Below, in pieces: positions 49,907-62,878 of a stretch of 64,000 nucleotides of DNA (the stretch's first letter is position 1; each line of letters opens with the position of its first letter). The stretch lies in contig CM069590.1 in assembly GCA_035771175.1 (NCBI GenBank), positions 32,936,821-33,000,820 of the forward strand, in the 5' to 3' direction. The DNA comes from Paratinospora sagittata (taxonomy: Eukaryota; Streptophyta; Magnoliopsida; Ranunculales; Menispermaceae). A program made the translations under genes and the position numbers. The notes beneath the pieces were generated by a model. That model was not told the origin of the DNA. It searched no databases and saw nothing but the letters and a program-made list of their open reading frames with translations.

Positions 49907-50771
49907 GGATAGCCTCTGCAAATCTTAGCACACAAGGGATAAAATGAAGAACTAGCTGAACATCAAGACAGATTGCAATTTTGATTCAATTCGAAGCCTT
50001 TTTTTGCAAAGGCAAGAATCATTACTTTCTTCTCTTGAAAAACTCTTCGAAAAGCTCAATCTAACTTGCAAATATCGTGCGGGTTGAATTTTTGAAAATC
50101 AGAGAATGAGTGTTTTATAAAATTTGAAGTTGAAGGTTAAAGAGCAAGAGTACCAAAAAATGATTTGAATTCAAAACATTGTTCAATCTAAAGTTTTTTG
50201 GGCGTGCGAGACAATGGGAATCATCTAGGTGTTACTAGAGACTATTTCGATTAAGATAACCTGGCAAAACTGTGAAGGAATAGAAAAATCGAGCAAGCAG
50301 AAGTGCCCACATTTTTCTCGTTAGAAATATAAGATTTTAGTCTAAGACGTGCAAATTGCAGGATAGCCTTATTTTTGAAAAATTAATATTTTGACACTAA
50401 AGAACCATTTCATTGACTCAAAACACTTTGATATAAGATTAAACACTTTTAAATAATTCAAAACTCATTAAAATTATGATTAAAACCTTTCCGAAAACAT
50501 TTTTTTCAAAATGAAATACTATATCGAAAGTGATTTTGAAGACTTTGCAATTTTCAGAGTTTTAGTGCTGAGATTGATCGAGGGGTTACCCTACACACCG
50601 GAGATCAAACTAATGCATTAGACATGAGATATGTCTTCGTTCTTCGAGCTTGATCTTTGTAGAATTCGAAAGCTATTGTTTGATGTGTTCTTGATGCAAA
50701 ACAGGTGATGTGTTCCTTTTTGATGTGTTATCTTATCGAGACCACTTCATATACTTAGAGTTTTTAACAAT
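49907..50771 (+). repeat. Satellite monomer 59 (865 bp)
   Basis: Counterpart of monomer 52 at 6050 bp (agtaccaaaa, agactatttcgatt, tttccgaaaac), with private gcgggttgaa and gcaaattgcagg. Confidence 0.97.
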
Positions 50772-51633
50772 GGATAGCCTCTGCAAATCTTCGCACACAA
50801 GGGATAAAATGAAGAACTAGCTGAACATCAAGACAGATTGCAATTTTGATTCAATTCGAAGCCTTTTTTTGCAAAGGCAAGAATCATTACTTTCTTCTCT
50901 TGAAAAACTCTTCGTAAAGCTCAATCTAACTTGCAAATATCGTGCGTGTTGTATTTTTGAAAATCACAGAATCAGTGTTTTATAAAATTTGAAGTTGAAG
51001 GTTAAAGAGCAAGAGTACTACAAAATGATTTGAATTCAAAACATTGTTCAATCTAAAGTTTTTTGGGCACGACAATGGGAATCATCTAGGTGTTACTAGA
51101 GAATATTTCAATTAAGATAACCTGGCAAAACTGTGAAGGAATAGAAAAATTGAGCAAGCAAAAGTGCCAACATTTTTCTCGTTAGAAATATTAGATTTTA
51201 GTCTAAGACGTGAAAATTGCTGGATAGCCTTATTTTTGAAAAATTAATATTTTGACACTAAAGAACCATTTCATTGACTCATACCACTTTGATATAAGAT
51301 TGAACACTTTTAAATAATTGAAAACTCGTTAAAATTATGATTAAAACCTTTCAGAAAACATTTTTTTTCAAAATGAAATACTATATCGAAAGTGATTTTG
51401 AAGACTTTGCAATTTTCGGAGTTTTAGTGCTGAGATTGATCGAGGGGTTACCCTACACACCAGAGATCAAACTAATGCATTAGACATGAGATATGCCTTC
51501 GTTCTTCGAGCTTGATCTTTGTAGAATTCGAAAGCTATTGTTTGATGTGTTCTTGATGCAAAACAGGTGATGTGTTCCTTTTTGATGTGTTATCTTATCG
51601 AGACCACTTCATATACTTAGAGTTTTAAACAAT
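50772..51633 (+). repeat. Satellite monomer 60 (862 bp, short allele)
   Basis: Counterpart of monomer 53 at 6050 bp, including gggcacgac at about 51065 and aaaagtgccaac. Private gattgaacac and tttcggagtttt. Confidence 0.97.
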
Positions 51634-52498
51634 GGATAGCCTCTGCAAATCTTAGCACACAAGGGATAAAATGAAGAACTAGCTGAACATCAAGACAGAT
51701 TGCAATTTTGATTCAATTCGAAGCCTTTTTTTGCAAAGGCAAGAATCATTACTTTCTTCTCTTGAAAAACTCTTCGAAAAGCTCAATCTAACTTGCAAAT
51801 ATCGTGCGTGTTGTATTTTTGAAAATCACAGAATCAGTGTTTTATAAAATTTGAAGTTGAAGGTTAAAGAGCAAGAGTACTAAAAAATGATTTGAATTCA
51901 AAACATTGTTCAATCTAAAGTTTTTTGGGCGTGCGAGACAATGGGAATCATCTAGGTGTTACTAGAGAATATTTCAATTAAGATAACCTGGCAAAACTGT
52001 GAAGGAATAGAAAAATCGAGCAAGCAGAAGTGCCCACATTTTTCTCGTTAGAAATATAAGATTTTAGTCTCAGACGTGCAAATTGCTGGATAGCCTTATT
52101 TTTGAAAAATTAATATTTTTACACTAAAGAACCATTTCATTGACTCAAAACACTTTGATATAAGAATAAACACTTTTAAATAATTCAAAACTCATTAAAA
52201 CCATGATTAAAACCTTTCGGAAAACATTTTTGTAAAAATGAAATACTATATCGAAAGTGATTTTGAGGACTTTGCAATTTTCAGAGTTTTAGTGCTAAGA
52301 TTGATCGAGGGGTTACCCTACACACCAGAGATCAAACTAATGCATTAGACATGAGATATGTCTTCGTTCTTCGAGCTTGATCTTTGTAGAATTCGAAAGC
52401 TATTGTTTGATGTGTTCTTGATGTAAAACAGGTGATGTGTTCCTTTTTGATGTGTTATCTTACCGAGACAACTTCATATACTTAGAGTTTTAAACAAT
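51634..52498 (+). repeat. Satellite monomer 61 (865 bp, type A)
   Basis: First monomer of the 4325-bp pentamer. Type A markers: tcacagaatcag, agtctcagacg, tttttacac, aaaaccatgatt, tttgaggac and gatgtaaaac. Matches monomer 66 with no difference noticed. Confidence 0.97.
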
Positions 52499-53363
52499 GG
52501 ATAGCCTCTGCAAATCTTAGCACACAAGGGATAAAATGAAGAACTAGCTGAACGTCAAGACAGATTGCAATTTTGATTCAATTCGAAGCCTTTTTTTGCA
52601 AAGGCAAGAATCATTACTTTCTTCTCTTGAAAAACTCTTCGAAAATCTCAATCTAACTTGCAAATATCGTGCGTGTAGAATTTTTGAAAATCAGAGAAAG
52701 AGTGTTTTATAAAATTTGAAGTTGAAGGTTAAAGAGCAAGAGTACTAAAAAATGATTTGAATTCAAAACATTGTTCAATCTAAAGTTTTTTGGGCGTGCG
52801 AGACAATGGGAATCATCTAGGTGTTACTAGAGAATATTTCAATTAAGATAACCTGGCAAAACTGTGAAGGAATAGAAAAATCGAGCAAGCAGAAGTGCCA
52901 ACATTTTTCTCGTTAGAAATATAAGATTTTAGTCTAAGACGTGCAAATTGCTGGATAGCCTTATTTTTGAAAAATTAATATTTTGACACTAAAGAACCAT
53001 TTCATTGACTCAAAACACTTTGATATAAGATTAAACACTTTTAAATAATTCAAAACTCATTAAAATTATGATTAAAACCTTTCAGAAACCATTTTTTTCA
53101 AAATGAAATACTATATCGAAAGTGATTTTGAAGACTTTGCAATTTTCAGAGTTTTAGTGCTGAGATTGATCGAGGGGTTACCCTACACACCAGAGATCAA
53201 ACTAATGCATTAGACATGATATATGCCTTCGTTCTTCGAGCTTGATCTTTGTAGAATTCGAAAGCTATTGTTTGATGTGTTCTTGATGCAAAACAGGTGA
53301 TGTGTTCCTTTTTGATGTGTTATCTTATCGAGACCACTTCATATACTTAGAGTTTTAAACAAT
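52499..53363 (+). repeat. Satellite monomer 62 (865 bp, type B)
   Basis: Type B markers: gaacgtcaag, gaaaatctc, gtgtagaattt, gagaaagag, agtgccaac, agaaaccatt and gatatatgcc. Matches monomer 67. Confidence 0.97.
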
Positions 53364-54228
53364 GGATAGCCTCTGCAAATCTTAGCACACAAGGGATAAA
53401 ATGAAGAACTAGCTGAACATCAAGACATATTGCAATTTTGATTCAATTCGAAGCCTTTTTTTGCAAAGGCAAGAATCATTACTTTCTTCTCTTGAAAAAC
53501 TCTTCGAAAAGCTCAATCTAACTTGCAAATATCGTGCGTGTTGTATTTTTGAAAATCACAGAATCAGTGTTTTATAAAATTTGAAGTTGAAGGTTAAAGA
53601 GCAAGAGTACTAAAAAATGATTTGAATTCAAAACATTGTTCAATCTAAAGTTTTTTGGGCGTGCGAGACAATGGGAATCATCTAGGTGTTACTAGAGAAT
53701 ATTTCAATTAAGATAACCTGGCAAAACTGTGAAGGAATAGAAAAATCGAGCAAGCAGAAGTGCCCACATTTTTCTCGTTAGAAATATAAGATTTTAGTCT
53801 CAGACGTGCAAATTGCTGGATAGCCTTATTTTTGAAAAATTAATATTTTTACACTAAAGAACCATTTCATTGACTCAAAACACTTTGATATAAGAATAAA
53901 CACTTTTAAATAATTCAAAACTCATTAAAACCATGATTAAAACCTTTCGGAAAACATTTTTGTAAAAATGAAATACTATATCGAAAGTGATTTTGAGGAC
54001 TTTGCAATTTTCAGAGTTTTAGTGCTAAGATTGATCGAGGGGTTACCCTACACACCAGAGATCAAACTAATGCATTAGACATGAGATATGTCTTCGTTCT
54101 TCGAGCTTGATCTTTGTAGAATTCGAAAGCTATTGTTTGATGTGTTCTTGATGTAAAACAGGTGATGTGTTCCTTTTTGATGTGTTATCTTACCGAGACA
54201 ACTTCATATACTTAGAGTTTTAAACAAT
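53364..54228 (+). repeat. Satellite monomer 63 (865 bp, type A')
   Basis: Type A with gacatattgc in place of gacagattgc. Matches monomer 68. Confidence 0.97.
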
Positions 54229-55093
54229 GGATAGCCTCTGCAAATCTTAGCACACAAGGGATAAAATGAAGAACTAGCTGAACATCAAGACAGATTGCAA
54301 TTTTGATTCAATTCGAAGCCTTTTTTTGCAAAGGCAAGAATCATTACTTTCTTCTCTTGAAAAACTCTTCGAAAATCTCAATCTAACTTGCAAATATCGT
54401 GCGTGTAGAATTTTTGAAAATCAGAGAAAGAGTGTTTTATAAAATTTGAAGTTGAAGGTTAAAGAGCAAGAGTACCAAAAAATGATTTGAATTCAAAACA
54501 TTGTTCAATCTAAAGTTTTTTGGGCGTGCGAGACAATGGGAATCATCTAGGTGTTACTAGAGATTATTTCAATTAAGATAACCTGGCAAAACTGTGAAGG
54601 AATAGAAAAATCGAGCAAGCAGAAGTGCCAACATTTTTCTCGTTAGAAATATAAGATTTTAGTCTAAGACGTGCAAATTGCTGGATAGCCTTATTTTTGA
54701 AAAATTAATATTTTGACACTAAAGAACCATTTCATTGACTCAAAACACTTTGATATAAGATTAAACACTTTTAAATAATTCAAAACTCATTAAAATTATG
54801 ATTAAAACCTTTCAGAAACCATTTTTTTCAAAATGAAATACTATATCGAAAGTGATTTTGAAGACTTTGCAATTTTCAGAGTTTTAGTGCTGAGAGTGAT
54901 CGAGCGGTTACCCTACACACCAAAGATCAAACAAATGCATTAGACATGAGATATGTCTTCGTTCTTCGAGCTTGATCTTTGTAGAATTCGAAAGCTATTG
55001 TTTGATGGGTTCTTGACGCAAAACAGGTAATGTGTTCCTTTTTGATGTGTTATCTTACCGAGACCACTTCATATACTTAGAGTTTTAAACAAT
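54229..55093 (+). repeat. Satellite monomer 64 (865 bp, type B')
   Basis: Type B 5' part with gaacatcaag, agtaccaaa and agattatttc, then a gagcgg/ccaaagatc 3' end with caaacaaatgc. Matches monomers 69 and 73. Confidence 0.97.
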
Positions 55094-55958
55094 GGATAGC
55101 CTCTGCAAATCTTAGCACATAAGGGATAAAATGAAGAACTAGCAGAATATCAAGACAGATTGCAATTTTGATTCAATTTGAAGCCTTTTTTTGCAAAGGC
55201 AAGAATCATTACTTTCTTCTCTTGAAAAACTCTTCGAAAAGCTCAATCTAACTTGCAAATATCGTGCGTGTTGTATTTTTGAAAATCAGAGAATGAGTGT
55301 TTTATAAAATTTGAAATTGAAGGTTAAAGAGCAAGAGTAGTACAAAATGATTTGAATTCAAAAAATTGTTCAATCTAAAGTTTTTTGGGCGTGCGAGACA
55401 ATGGGAATCATCTAGGTGTTACTAGAGAATATTTCGATTAGGATAACCTGGCAAAACTGTGAAGTAATAGAAAAATCGAGCAAGGAGAAGTGCCCACATT
55501 TTTCTCGTTAGAAATATCAGATTTTAGTCTAAGACGTGCCAATTGCTGGATAGCCTTATTTTTGAAATATTAATATTTTGACACTAAAGAACCATTTCAT
55601 TGACTCAAAACACTTTGATATAAGATTAAACACTTTTAAATAATTCAAAACTCATTAAAATTATGATTAAAACCTTTCGGAAAACATTTTTGTAAAAATG
55701 ACATACTATATCGAAAGTGATTTTGAAGACTTTGCAATTTTCAGAGTTTTGGTGCTAAGATTGATCGAGGGGTTACCTTACACACCAGAGATCAAACTAA
55801 TGCATTAGACATGAGATATGTCTTCGTTCTTCGAGCTTGATCATTGTAGAATTCGCAAGCTATTGTTTGATGTGTTCTTGATGCAAAACAGGTGATGTGT
55901 TGCTTTTTGATGTGTTATCTTACCGAGACCACTTCATATACTTAGAGTTTTAAACAAT
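55094..55958 (+). repeat. Satellite monomer 65 (865 bp, type C)
   Basis: Type C markers: cacataagg, agcagaatatc, aatttgaagcc, gaaattgaagg, tttcgattagg, aaggagaag, gaaatattaat, gacatacta and gtgttgctt. Matches monomers 70 and 74. Confidence 0.97.
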
Positions 55959-56823
55959 GGATAGCCTCTGCAAATCTTAGCACACAAGGGATAAAATGAA
56001 GAACTAGCTGAACATCAAGACAGATTGCAATTTTGATTCAATTCGAAGCCTTTTTTTGCAAAGGCAAGAATCATTACTTTCTTCTCTTGAAAAACTCTTC
56101 GAAAAGCTCAATCTAACTTGCAAATATCGTGCGTGTTGTATTTTTGAAAATCACAGAATCAGTGTTTTATAAAATTTGAAGTTGAAGGTTAAAGAGCAAG
56201 AGTACTAAAAAATGATTTGAATTCAAAACATTGTTCAATCTAAAGTTTTTTGGGCGTGCGAGACAATGGGAATCATCTAGGTGTTACTAGAGAATATTTC
56301 AATTAAGATAACCTGGCAAAACTGTGAAGGAATAGAAAAATCGAGCAAGCAGAAGTGCCCACATTTTTCTCGTTAGAAATATAAGATTTTAGTCTCAGAC
56401 GTGCAAATTGCTGGATAGCCTTATTTTTGAAAAATTAATATTTTTACACTAAAGAACCATTTCATTGACTCAAAACACTTTGATATAAGAATAAACACTT
56501 TTAAATAATTCAAAACTCATTAAAACCATGATTAAAACCTTTCGGAAAACATTTTTGTAAAAATGAAATACTATATCGAAAGTGATTTTGAGGACTTTGC
56601 AATTTTCAGAGTTTTAGTGCTAAGATTGATCGAGGGGTTACCCTACACACCAGAGATCAAACTAATGCATTAGACATGAGATATGTCTTCGTTCTTCGAG
56701 CTTGATCTTTGTAGAATTCGAAAGCTATTGTTTGATGTGTTCTTGATGTAAAACAGGTGATGTGTTCCTTTTTGATGTGTTATCTTACCGAGACAACTTC
56801 ATATACTTAGAGTTTTAAACAAT
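55959..56823 (+). repeat. Satellite monomer 66 (865 bp, type A)
   Basis: Start of the second pentamer round; same as monomer 61 in every marker checked. Confidence 0.97.
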
Positions 56824-57688
56824 GGATAGCCTCTGCAAATCTTAGCACACAAGGGATAAAATGAAGAACTAGCTGAACGTCAAGACAGATTGCAATTTTG
56901 ATTCAATTCGAAGCCTTTTTTTGCAAAGGCAAGAATCATTACTTTCTTCTCTTGAAAAACTCTTCGAAAATCTCAATCTAACTTGCAAATATCGTGCGTG
57001 TAGAATTTTTGAAAATCAGAGAAAGAGTGTTTTATAAAATTTGAAGTTGAAGGTTAAAGAGCAAGAGTACTAAAAAATGATTTGAATTCAAAACATTGTT
57101 CAATCTAAAGTTTTTTGGGCGTGCGAGACAATGGGAATCATCTAGGTGTTACTAGAGAATATTTCAATTAAGATAACCTGGCAAAACTGTGAAGGAATAG
57201 AAAAATCGAGCAAGCAGAAGTGCCAACATTTTTCTCGTTAGAAATATAAGATTTTAGTCTAAGACGTGCAAATTGCTGGATAGCCTTATTTTTGAAAAAT
57301 TAATATTTTGACACTAAAGAACCATTTCATTGACTCAAAACACTTTGATATAAGATTAAACACTTTTAAATAATTCAAAACTCATTAAAATTATGATTAA
57401 AACCTTTCAGAAACCATTTTTTTCAAAATGAAATACTATATCGAAAGTGATTTTGAAGACTTTGCAATTTTCAGAGTTTTAGTGCTGAGATTGATCGAGG
57501 GGTTACCCTACACACCAGAGATCAAACTAATGCATTAGACATGATATATGCCTTCGTTCTTCGAGCTTGATCTTTGTAGAATTCGAAAGCTATTGTTTGA
57601 TGTGTTCTTGATGCAAAACAGGTGATGTGTTCCTTTTTGATGTGTTATCTTATCGAGACCACTTCATATACTTAGAGTTTTAAACAAT
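56824..57688 (+). repeat. Satellite monomer 67 (865 bp, type B)
   Basis: Same as monomer 62, including the rare gaacgtcaag. Confidence 0.97.
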
Positions 57689-58553
57689 GGATAGCCTCTG
57701 CAAATCTTAGCACACAAGGGATAAAATGAAGAACTAGCTGAACATCAAGACATATTGCAATTTTGATTCAATTCGAAGCCTTTTTTTGCAAAGGCAAGAA
57801 TCATTACTTTCTTCTCTTGAAAAACTCTTCGAAAAGCTCAATCTAACTTGCAAATATCGTGCGTGTTGTATTTTTGAAAATCACAGAATCAGTGTTTTAT
57901 AAAATTTGAAGTTGAAGGTTAAAGAGCAAGAGTACTAAAAAATGATTTGAATTCAAAACATTGTTCAATCTAAAGTTTTTTGGGCGTGCGAGACAATGGG
58001 AATCATCTAGGTGTTACTAGAGAATATTTCAATTAAGATAACCTGGCAAAACTGTGAAGGAATAGAAAAATCGAGCAAGCAGAAGTGCCCACATTTTTCT
58101 CGTTAGAAATATAAGATTTTAGTCTCAGACGTGCAAATTGCTGGATAGCCTTATTTTTGAAAAATTAATATTTTTACACTAAAGAACCATTTCATTGACT
58201 CAAAACACTTTGATATAAGAATAAACACTTTTAAATAATTCAAAACTCATTAAAACCATGATTAAAACCTTTCGGAAAACATTTTTGTAAAAATGAAATA
58301 CTATATCGAAAGTGATTTTGAGGACTTTGCAATTTTCAGAGTTTTAGTGCTAAGATTGATCGAGGGGTTACCCTACACACCAGAGATCAAACTAATGCAT
58401 TAGACATGAGATATGTCTTCGTTCTTCGAGCTTGATCTTTGTAGAATTCGAAAGCTATTGTTTGATGTGTTCTTGATGTAAAACAGGTGATGTGTTCCTT
58501 TTTGATGTGTTATCTTACCGAGACAACTTCATATACTTAGAGTTTTAAACAAT
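57689..58553 (+). repeat. Satellite monomer 68 (865 bp, type A')
   Basis: Same as monomer 63, including gacatattgc. Confidence 0.97.
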
Positions 58554-59418
58554 GGATAGCCTCTGCAAATCTTAGCACACAAGGGATAAAATGAAGAACT
58601 AGCTGAACATCAAGACAGATTGCAATTTTGATTCAATTCGAAGCCTTTTTTTGCAAAGGCAAGAATCATTACTTTCTTCTCTTGAAAAACTCTTCGAAAA
58701 TCTCAATCTAACTTGCAAATATCGTGCGTGTAGAATTTTTGAAAATCAGAGAAAGAGTGTTTTATAAAATTTGAAGTTGAAGGTTAAAGAGCAAGAGTAC
58801 CAAAAAATGATTTGAATTCAAAACATTGTTCAATCTAAAGTTTTTTGGGCGTGCGAGACAATGGGAATCATCTAGGTGTTACTAGAGATTATTTCAATTA
58901 AGATAACCTGGCAAAACTGTGAAGGAATAGAAAAATCGAGCAAGCAGAAGTGCCAACATTTTTCTCGTTAGAAATATAAGATTTTAGTCTAAGACGTGCA
59001 AATTGCTGGATAGCCTTATTTTTGAAAAATTAATATTTTGACACTAAAGAACCATTTCATTGACTCAAAACACTTTGATATAAGATTAAACACTTTTAAA
59101 TAATTCAAAACTCATTAAAATTATGATTAAAACCTTTCAGAAACCATTTTTTTCAAAATGAAATACTATATCGAAAGTGATTTTGAAGACTTTGCAATTT
59201 TCAGAGTTTTAGTGCTGAGAGTGATCGAGCGGTTACCCTACACACCAAAGATCAAACAAATGCATTAGACATGAGATATGTCTTCGTTCTTCGAGCTTGA
59301 TCTTTGTAGAATTCGAAAGCTATTGTTTGATGGGTTCTTGACGCAAAACAGGTAATGTGTTCCTTTTTGATGTGTTATCTTACCGAGACCACTTCATATA
59401 CTTAGAGTTTTAAACAAT
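58554..59418 (+). repeat. Satellite monomer 69 (865 bp, type B')
   Basis: Same as monomer 64 (agtaccaaa, agattatttc, caaacaaatgc). Confidence 0.97.
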
Positions 59419-60283
59419 GGATAGCCTCTGCAAATCTTAGCACATAAGGGATAAAATGAAGAACTAGCAGAATATCAAGACAGATTGCAATTTTGATTCA
59501 ATTTGAAGCCTTTTTTTGCAAAGGCAAGAATCATTACTTTCTTCTCTTGAAAAACTCTTCGAAAAGCTCAATCTAACTTGCAAATATCGTGCGTGTTGTA
59601 TTTTTGAAAATCAGAGAATGAGTGTTTTATAAAATTTGAAATTGAAGGTTAAAGAGCAAGAGTAGTACAAAATGATTTGAATTCAAAAAATTGTTCAATC
59701 TAAAGTTTTTTGGGCGTGCGAGACAATGGGAATCATCTAGGTGTTACTAGAGAATATTTCGATTAGGATAACCTGGCAAAACTGTGAAGTAATAGAAAAA
59801 TCGAGCAAGGAGAAGTGCCCACATTTTTCTCGTTAGAAATATCAGATTTTAGTCTAAGACGTGCCAATTGCTGGATAGCCTTATTTTTGAAATATTAATA
59901 TTTTGACACTAAAGAACCATTTCATTGACTCAAAACACTTTGATATAAGATTAAACACTTTTAAATAATTCAAAACTCATTAAAATTATGATTAAAACCT
60001 TTCGGAAAACATTTTTGTAAAAATGACATACTATATCGAAAGTGATTTTGAAGACTTTGCAATTTTCAGAGTTTTGGTGCTAAGATTGATCGAGGGGTTA
60101 CCTTACACACCAGAGATCAAACTAATGCATTAGACATGAGATATGTCTTCGTTCTTCGAGCTTGATCATTGTAGAATTCGCAAGCTATTGTTTGATGTGT
60201 TCTTGATGCAAAACAGGTGATGTGTTGCTTTTTGATGTGTTATCTTACCGAGACCACTTCATATACTTAGAGTTTTAAACAAT
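59419..60283 (+). repeat. Satellite monomer 70 (865 bp, type C)
   Basis: Same as monomer 65; ends the second pentamer round. Confidence 0.97.
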
Positions 60284-61148
60284 GGATAGCCTCTGCAAAT
60301 CTTAGCACACAAGGGATAAAATGAAGAACTAGCTGAACATCAAGACAGATTGCAATTTTGATTCAATTCGAAGCCTTTTTTTGCAAAGGCAAGAATCATT
60401 ACTTTCTTCTCTTGAAAAACTCTTCGAAAAGCTCAATCTAACTTGCAAATATCGTGCGTGTTGAATTTTTGAAAATCAGAGAATGAGTGTTTTATAAAAT
60501 TTGAAGTTGAAGGTTAAAGAGCAAGAGTACCAAAAAATGATTTGAATTCAAAACATTGTTCAATCTAAAGTTTTTTGGGCGTGCGAGAAAATGGGAATCA
60601 TCTAGGTGTTACTAGAGAATATTTCAATTAAGAGAACCTGGCAAAACTGTGAAGGAATAGAAAAATCGAGCAAGCAGAAGTGCCCACATTTTTCTCGTTA
60701 GAAATATAAGATTTTAGTCTAAGACGTGCAAATTGCTGGATAGCCTTATTTTTGAGAAATTAATATTTTGACACTAAAGAACCATTTCATTGACTCAAAA
60801 CACTTTGATATAAGATTAAACACTTTTAAATAATTCAAAACTCATTAAAATTATGATTAAAACCTTTCCGAAAACATTTTTTTCAAAATGAAATACTATA
60901 TCGAAAGTGATTTTGAAGACTTTTCAATTTTCAGAGTTTTAGTGCTGAGATTGATCGAGGGGTTACCCTACACACCAGAGATCAAACAAATGCATTAGAC
61001 ATGAGATATGTCTTCGTTCTTCGAGCTTGATCTTTGTAGAATTCGAAAGCTATTGTTTGATGTGTTCTTGATGCAAAACAGGTGATGTGTTCCTTTTTGA
61101 TTTGTTATCTTATCGAGGCCACTTCATATACTTAGAGTTTTTAACAAT
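60284..61148 (+). repeat. Satellite monomer 71 (865 bp, type D)
   Basis: Type D resembles monomers 50, 52 and 59 (tgaattttt, agtaccaaaa, tttccgaaaac, tttttaacaa junction). Private cgagaaaatggg, aagagaacctgg, ttgagaaatt, acttttcaatt and gatttgttatc. Confidence 0.97.
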
Positions 61149-62013
61149 GGATAGCCTCTGCAAATCTTCGCACACAAGGGATAAAATGAAGAACTAGCTG
61201 AACATCAAGACAGATTGCAATTTTGATTCAATTCGAAGCCTTTTTTTGCAAAGGCAAGAATCATTACTTTCTTCTCTTGAAAAACTCTTCGAAAAGCTCA
61301 ATCTAACTTGCAAATATCGTGCGTGTTGTATTTTTGAAAATCACAGAATCAGTGTTTTATAAAATTTGAAGTTGAAGGTTAAAGAGCAAGAGTACTAAAA
61401 AATGATTTGAATTCAAAACATTGTTCAATCTAAAGTTTTTTGGGCGTGCGAGACAATGGGAATCATCTAGGTGTTACTAGAGAATATTTCAATTAAGATA
61501 ACCTGGCAAAACTGTGAAGGAATAGAAAAATCGAGCAAGCAGAAGTGCCCACATTTTTCTCGTTAGAAATATAAGATTTTAGTCTCAGACGTGCAAATTG
61601 CTGGATAGCCTTATTTTTGAAAAATTAATATTTTTACACTAAAGAACCATTTCATTGACTCAAAACACTTTGATATAAGAATAAACACTTTTAAATAATT
61701 CAAAACTCATTAAAACCATGATTAAAACCTTTCGGAAAACATTTTTGTAAAAATGAAATACTATATCGAAAGTGATTTTGAGGACTTTGCAATTTTCAGA
61801 GTTTTAGTGCTAAGATTGATCGAGGGGTTACCCTACACACCAGAGATCAAACTAATGCATTAGACATGAGATATGTCTTCGTTCTTCGAGCTTGATCTTT
61901 GTAGAATTCGAAAGCTATTGTTTGATGTGTTCTTGATGTAAAACAGGTGATGTGTTCCTTTTTGATGTGTTATCTTACCGAGACAACTTCATATACTTAG
62001 AGTTTTAAACAAT
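61149..62013 (+). repeat. Satellite monomer 72 (865 bp, type A with foreign 5' end)
   Basis: Type A throughout the body (tcacagaatcag, agtctcagacg, tttgaggac). It begins after tttttaacaatgg with cttcgcac, like monomers 53 and 60, so the D/A junction is itself a recombination product. Confidence 0.97.
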
Positions 62014-62878
62014 GGATAGCCTCTGCAAATCTTAGCACACAAGGGATAAAATGAAGAACTAGCTGAACATCAAGACAGATTGCAATTTTGATTCAATTCG
62101 AAGCCTTTTTTTGCAAAGGCAAGAATCATTACTTTCTTCTCTTGAAAAACTCTTCGAAAATCTCAATCTAACTTGCAAATATCGTGCGTGTAGAATTTTT
62201 GAAAATCAGAGAAAGAGTGTTTTATAAAATTTGAAGTTGAAGGTTAAAGAGCAAGAGTACCAAAAAATGATTTGAATTCAAAACATTGTTCAATCTAAAG
62301 TTTTTTGGGCGTGCGAGACAATGGGAATCATCTAGGTGTTACTAGAGATTATTTCAATTAAGATAACCTGGCAAAACTGTGAAGGAATAGAAAAATCGAG
62401 CAAGCAGAAGTGCCAACATTTTTCTCGTTAGAAATATAAGATTTTAGTCTAAGACGTGCAAATTGCTGGATAGCCTTATTTTTGAAAAATTAATATTTTG
62501 ACACTAAAGAACCATTTCATTGACTCAAAACACTTTGATATAAGATTAAACACTTTTAAATAATTCAAAACTCATTAAAATTATGATTAAAACCTTTCAG
62601 AAACCATTTTTTTCAAAATGAAATACTATATCGAAAGTGATTTTGAAGACTTTGCAATTTTCAGAGTTTTAGTGCTGAGAGTGATCGAGCGGTTACCCTA
62701 CACACCAAAGATCAAACAAATGCATTAGACATGAGATATGTCTTCGTTCTTCGAGCTTGATCTTTGTAGAATTCGAAAGCTATTGTTTGATGGGTTCTTG
62801 ACGCAAAACAGGTAATGTGTTCCTTTTTGATGTGTTATCTTACCGAGACCACTTCATATACTTAGAGTTTTAAACAAT
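62014..62878 (+). repeat. Satellite monomer 73 (865 bp, type B')
   Basis: Matches monomers 64 and 69 (gaaaatctc, agtaccaaa, agattatttc, caaacaaatgc), 3460 bp after monomer 69. Confidence 0.97.

Larger units (their letters stand above)
42992..51633 (+). repeat. Heptamer HOR of 6050 bp, ~1.4 rounds
   Basis: Monomers 51-57 form one unit. Monomers 58, 59 and 60 repeat 51, 52 and 53 at exactly 6050 bp, including the short gggcacgac allele and the tttttaacaa junction. The unit contains an inner N'-M dimer duplication (54+55, 56+57; 45584-49041). Confidence 0.88.
51634..60283 (+). repeat. Pentamer HOR of 4325 bp, two rounds
   Basis: 51634-55958 and 55959-60283 each read A B A' B' C. Rare markers (gaacgtcaag, gacatattgc, agattatttc, caaacaaatgc, gtgttgctt) fall at the same places, and I noticed no difference by eye. 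Within the unit, A B and A' B' are themselves a 1730-bp dimer. Confidence 0.92.
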
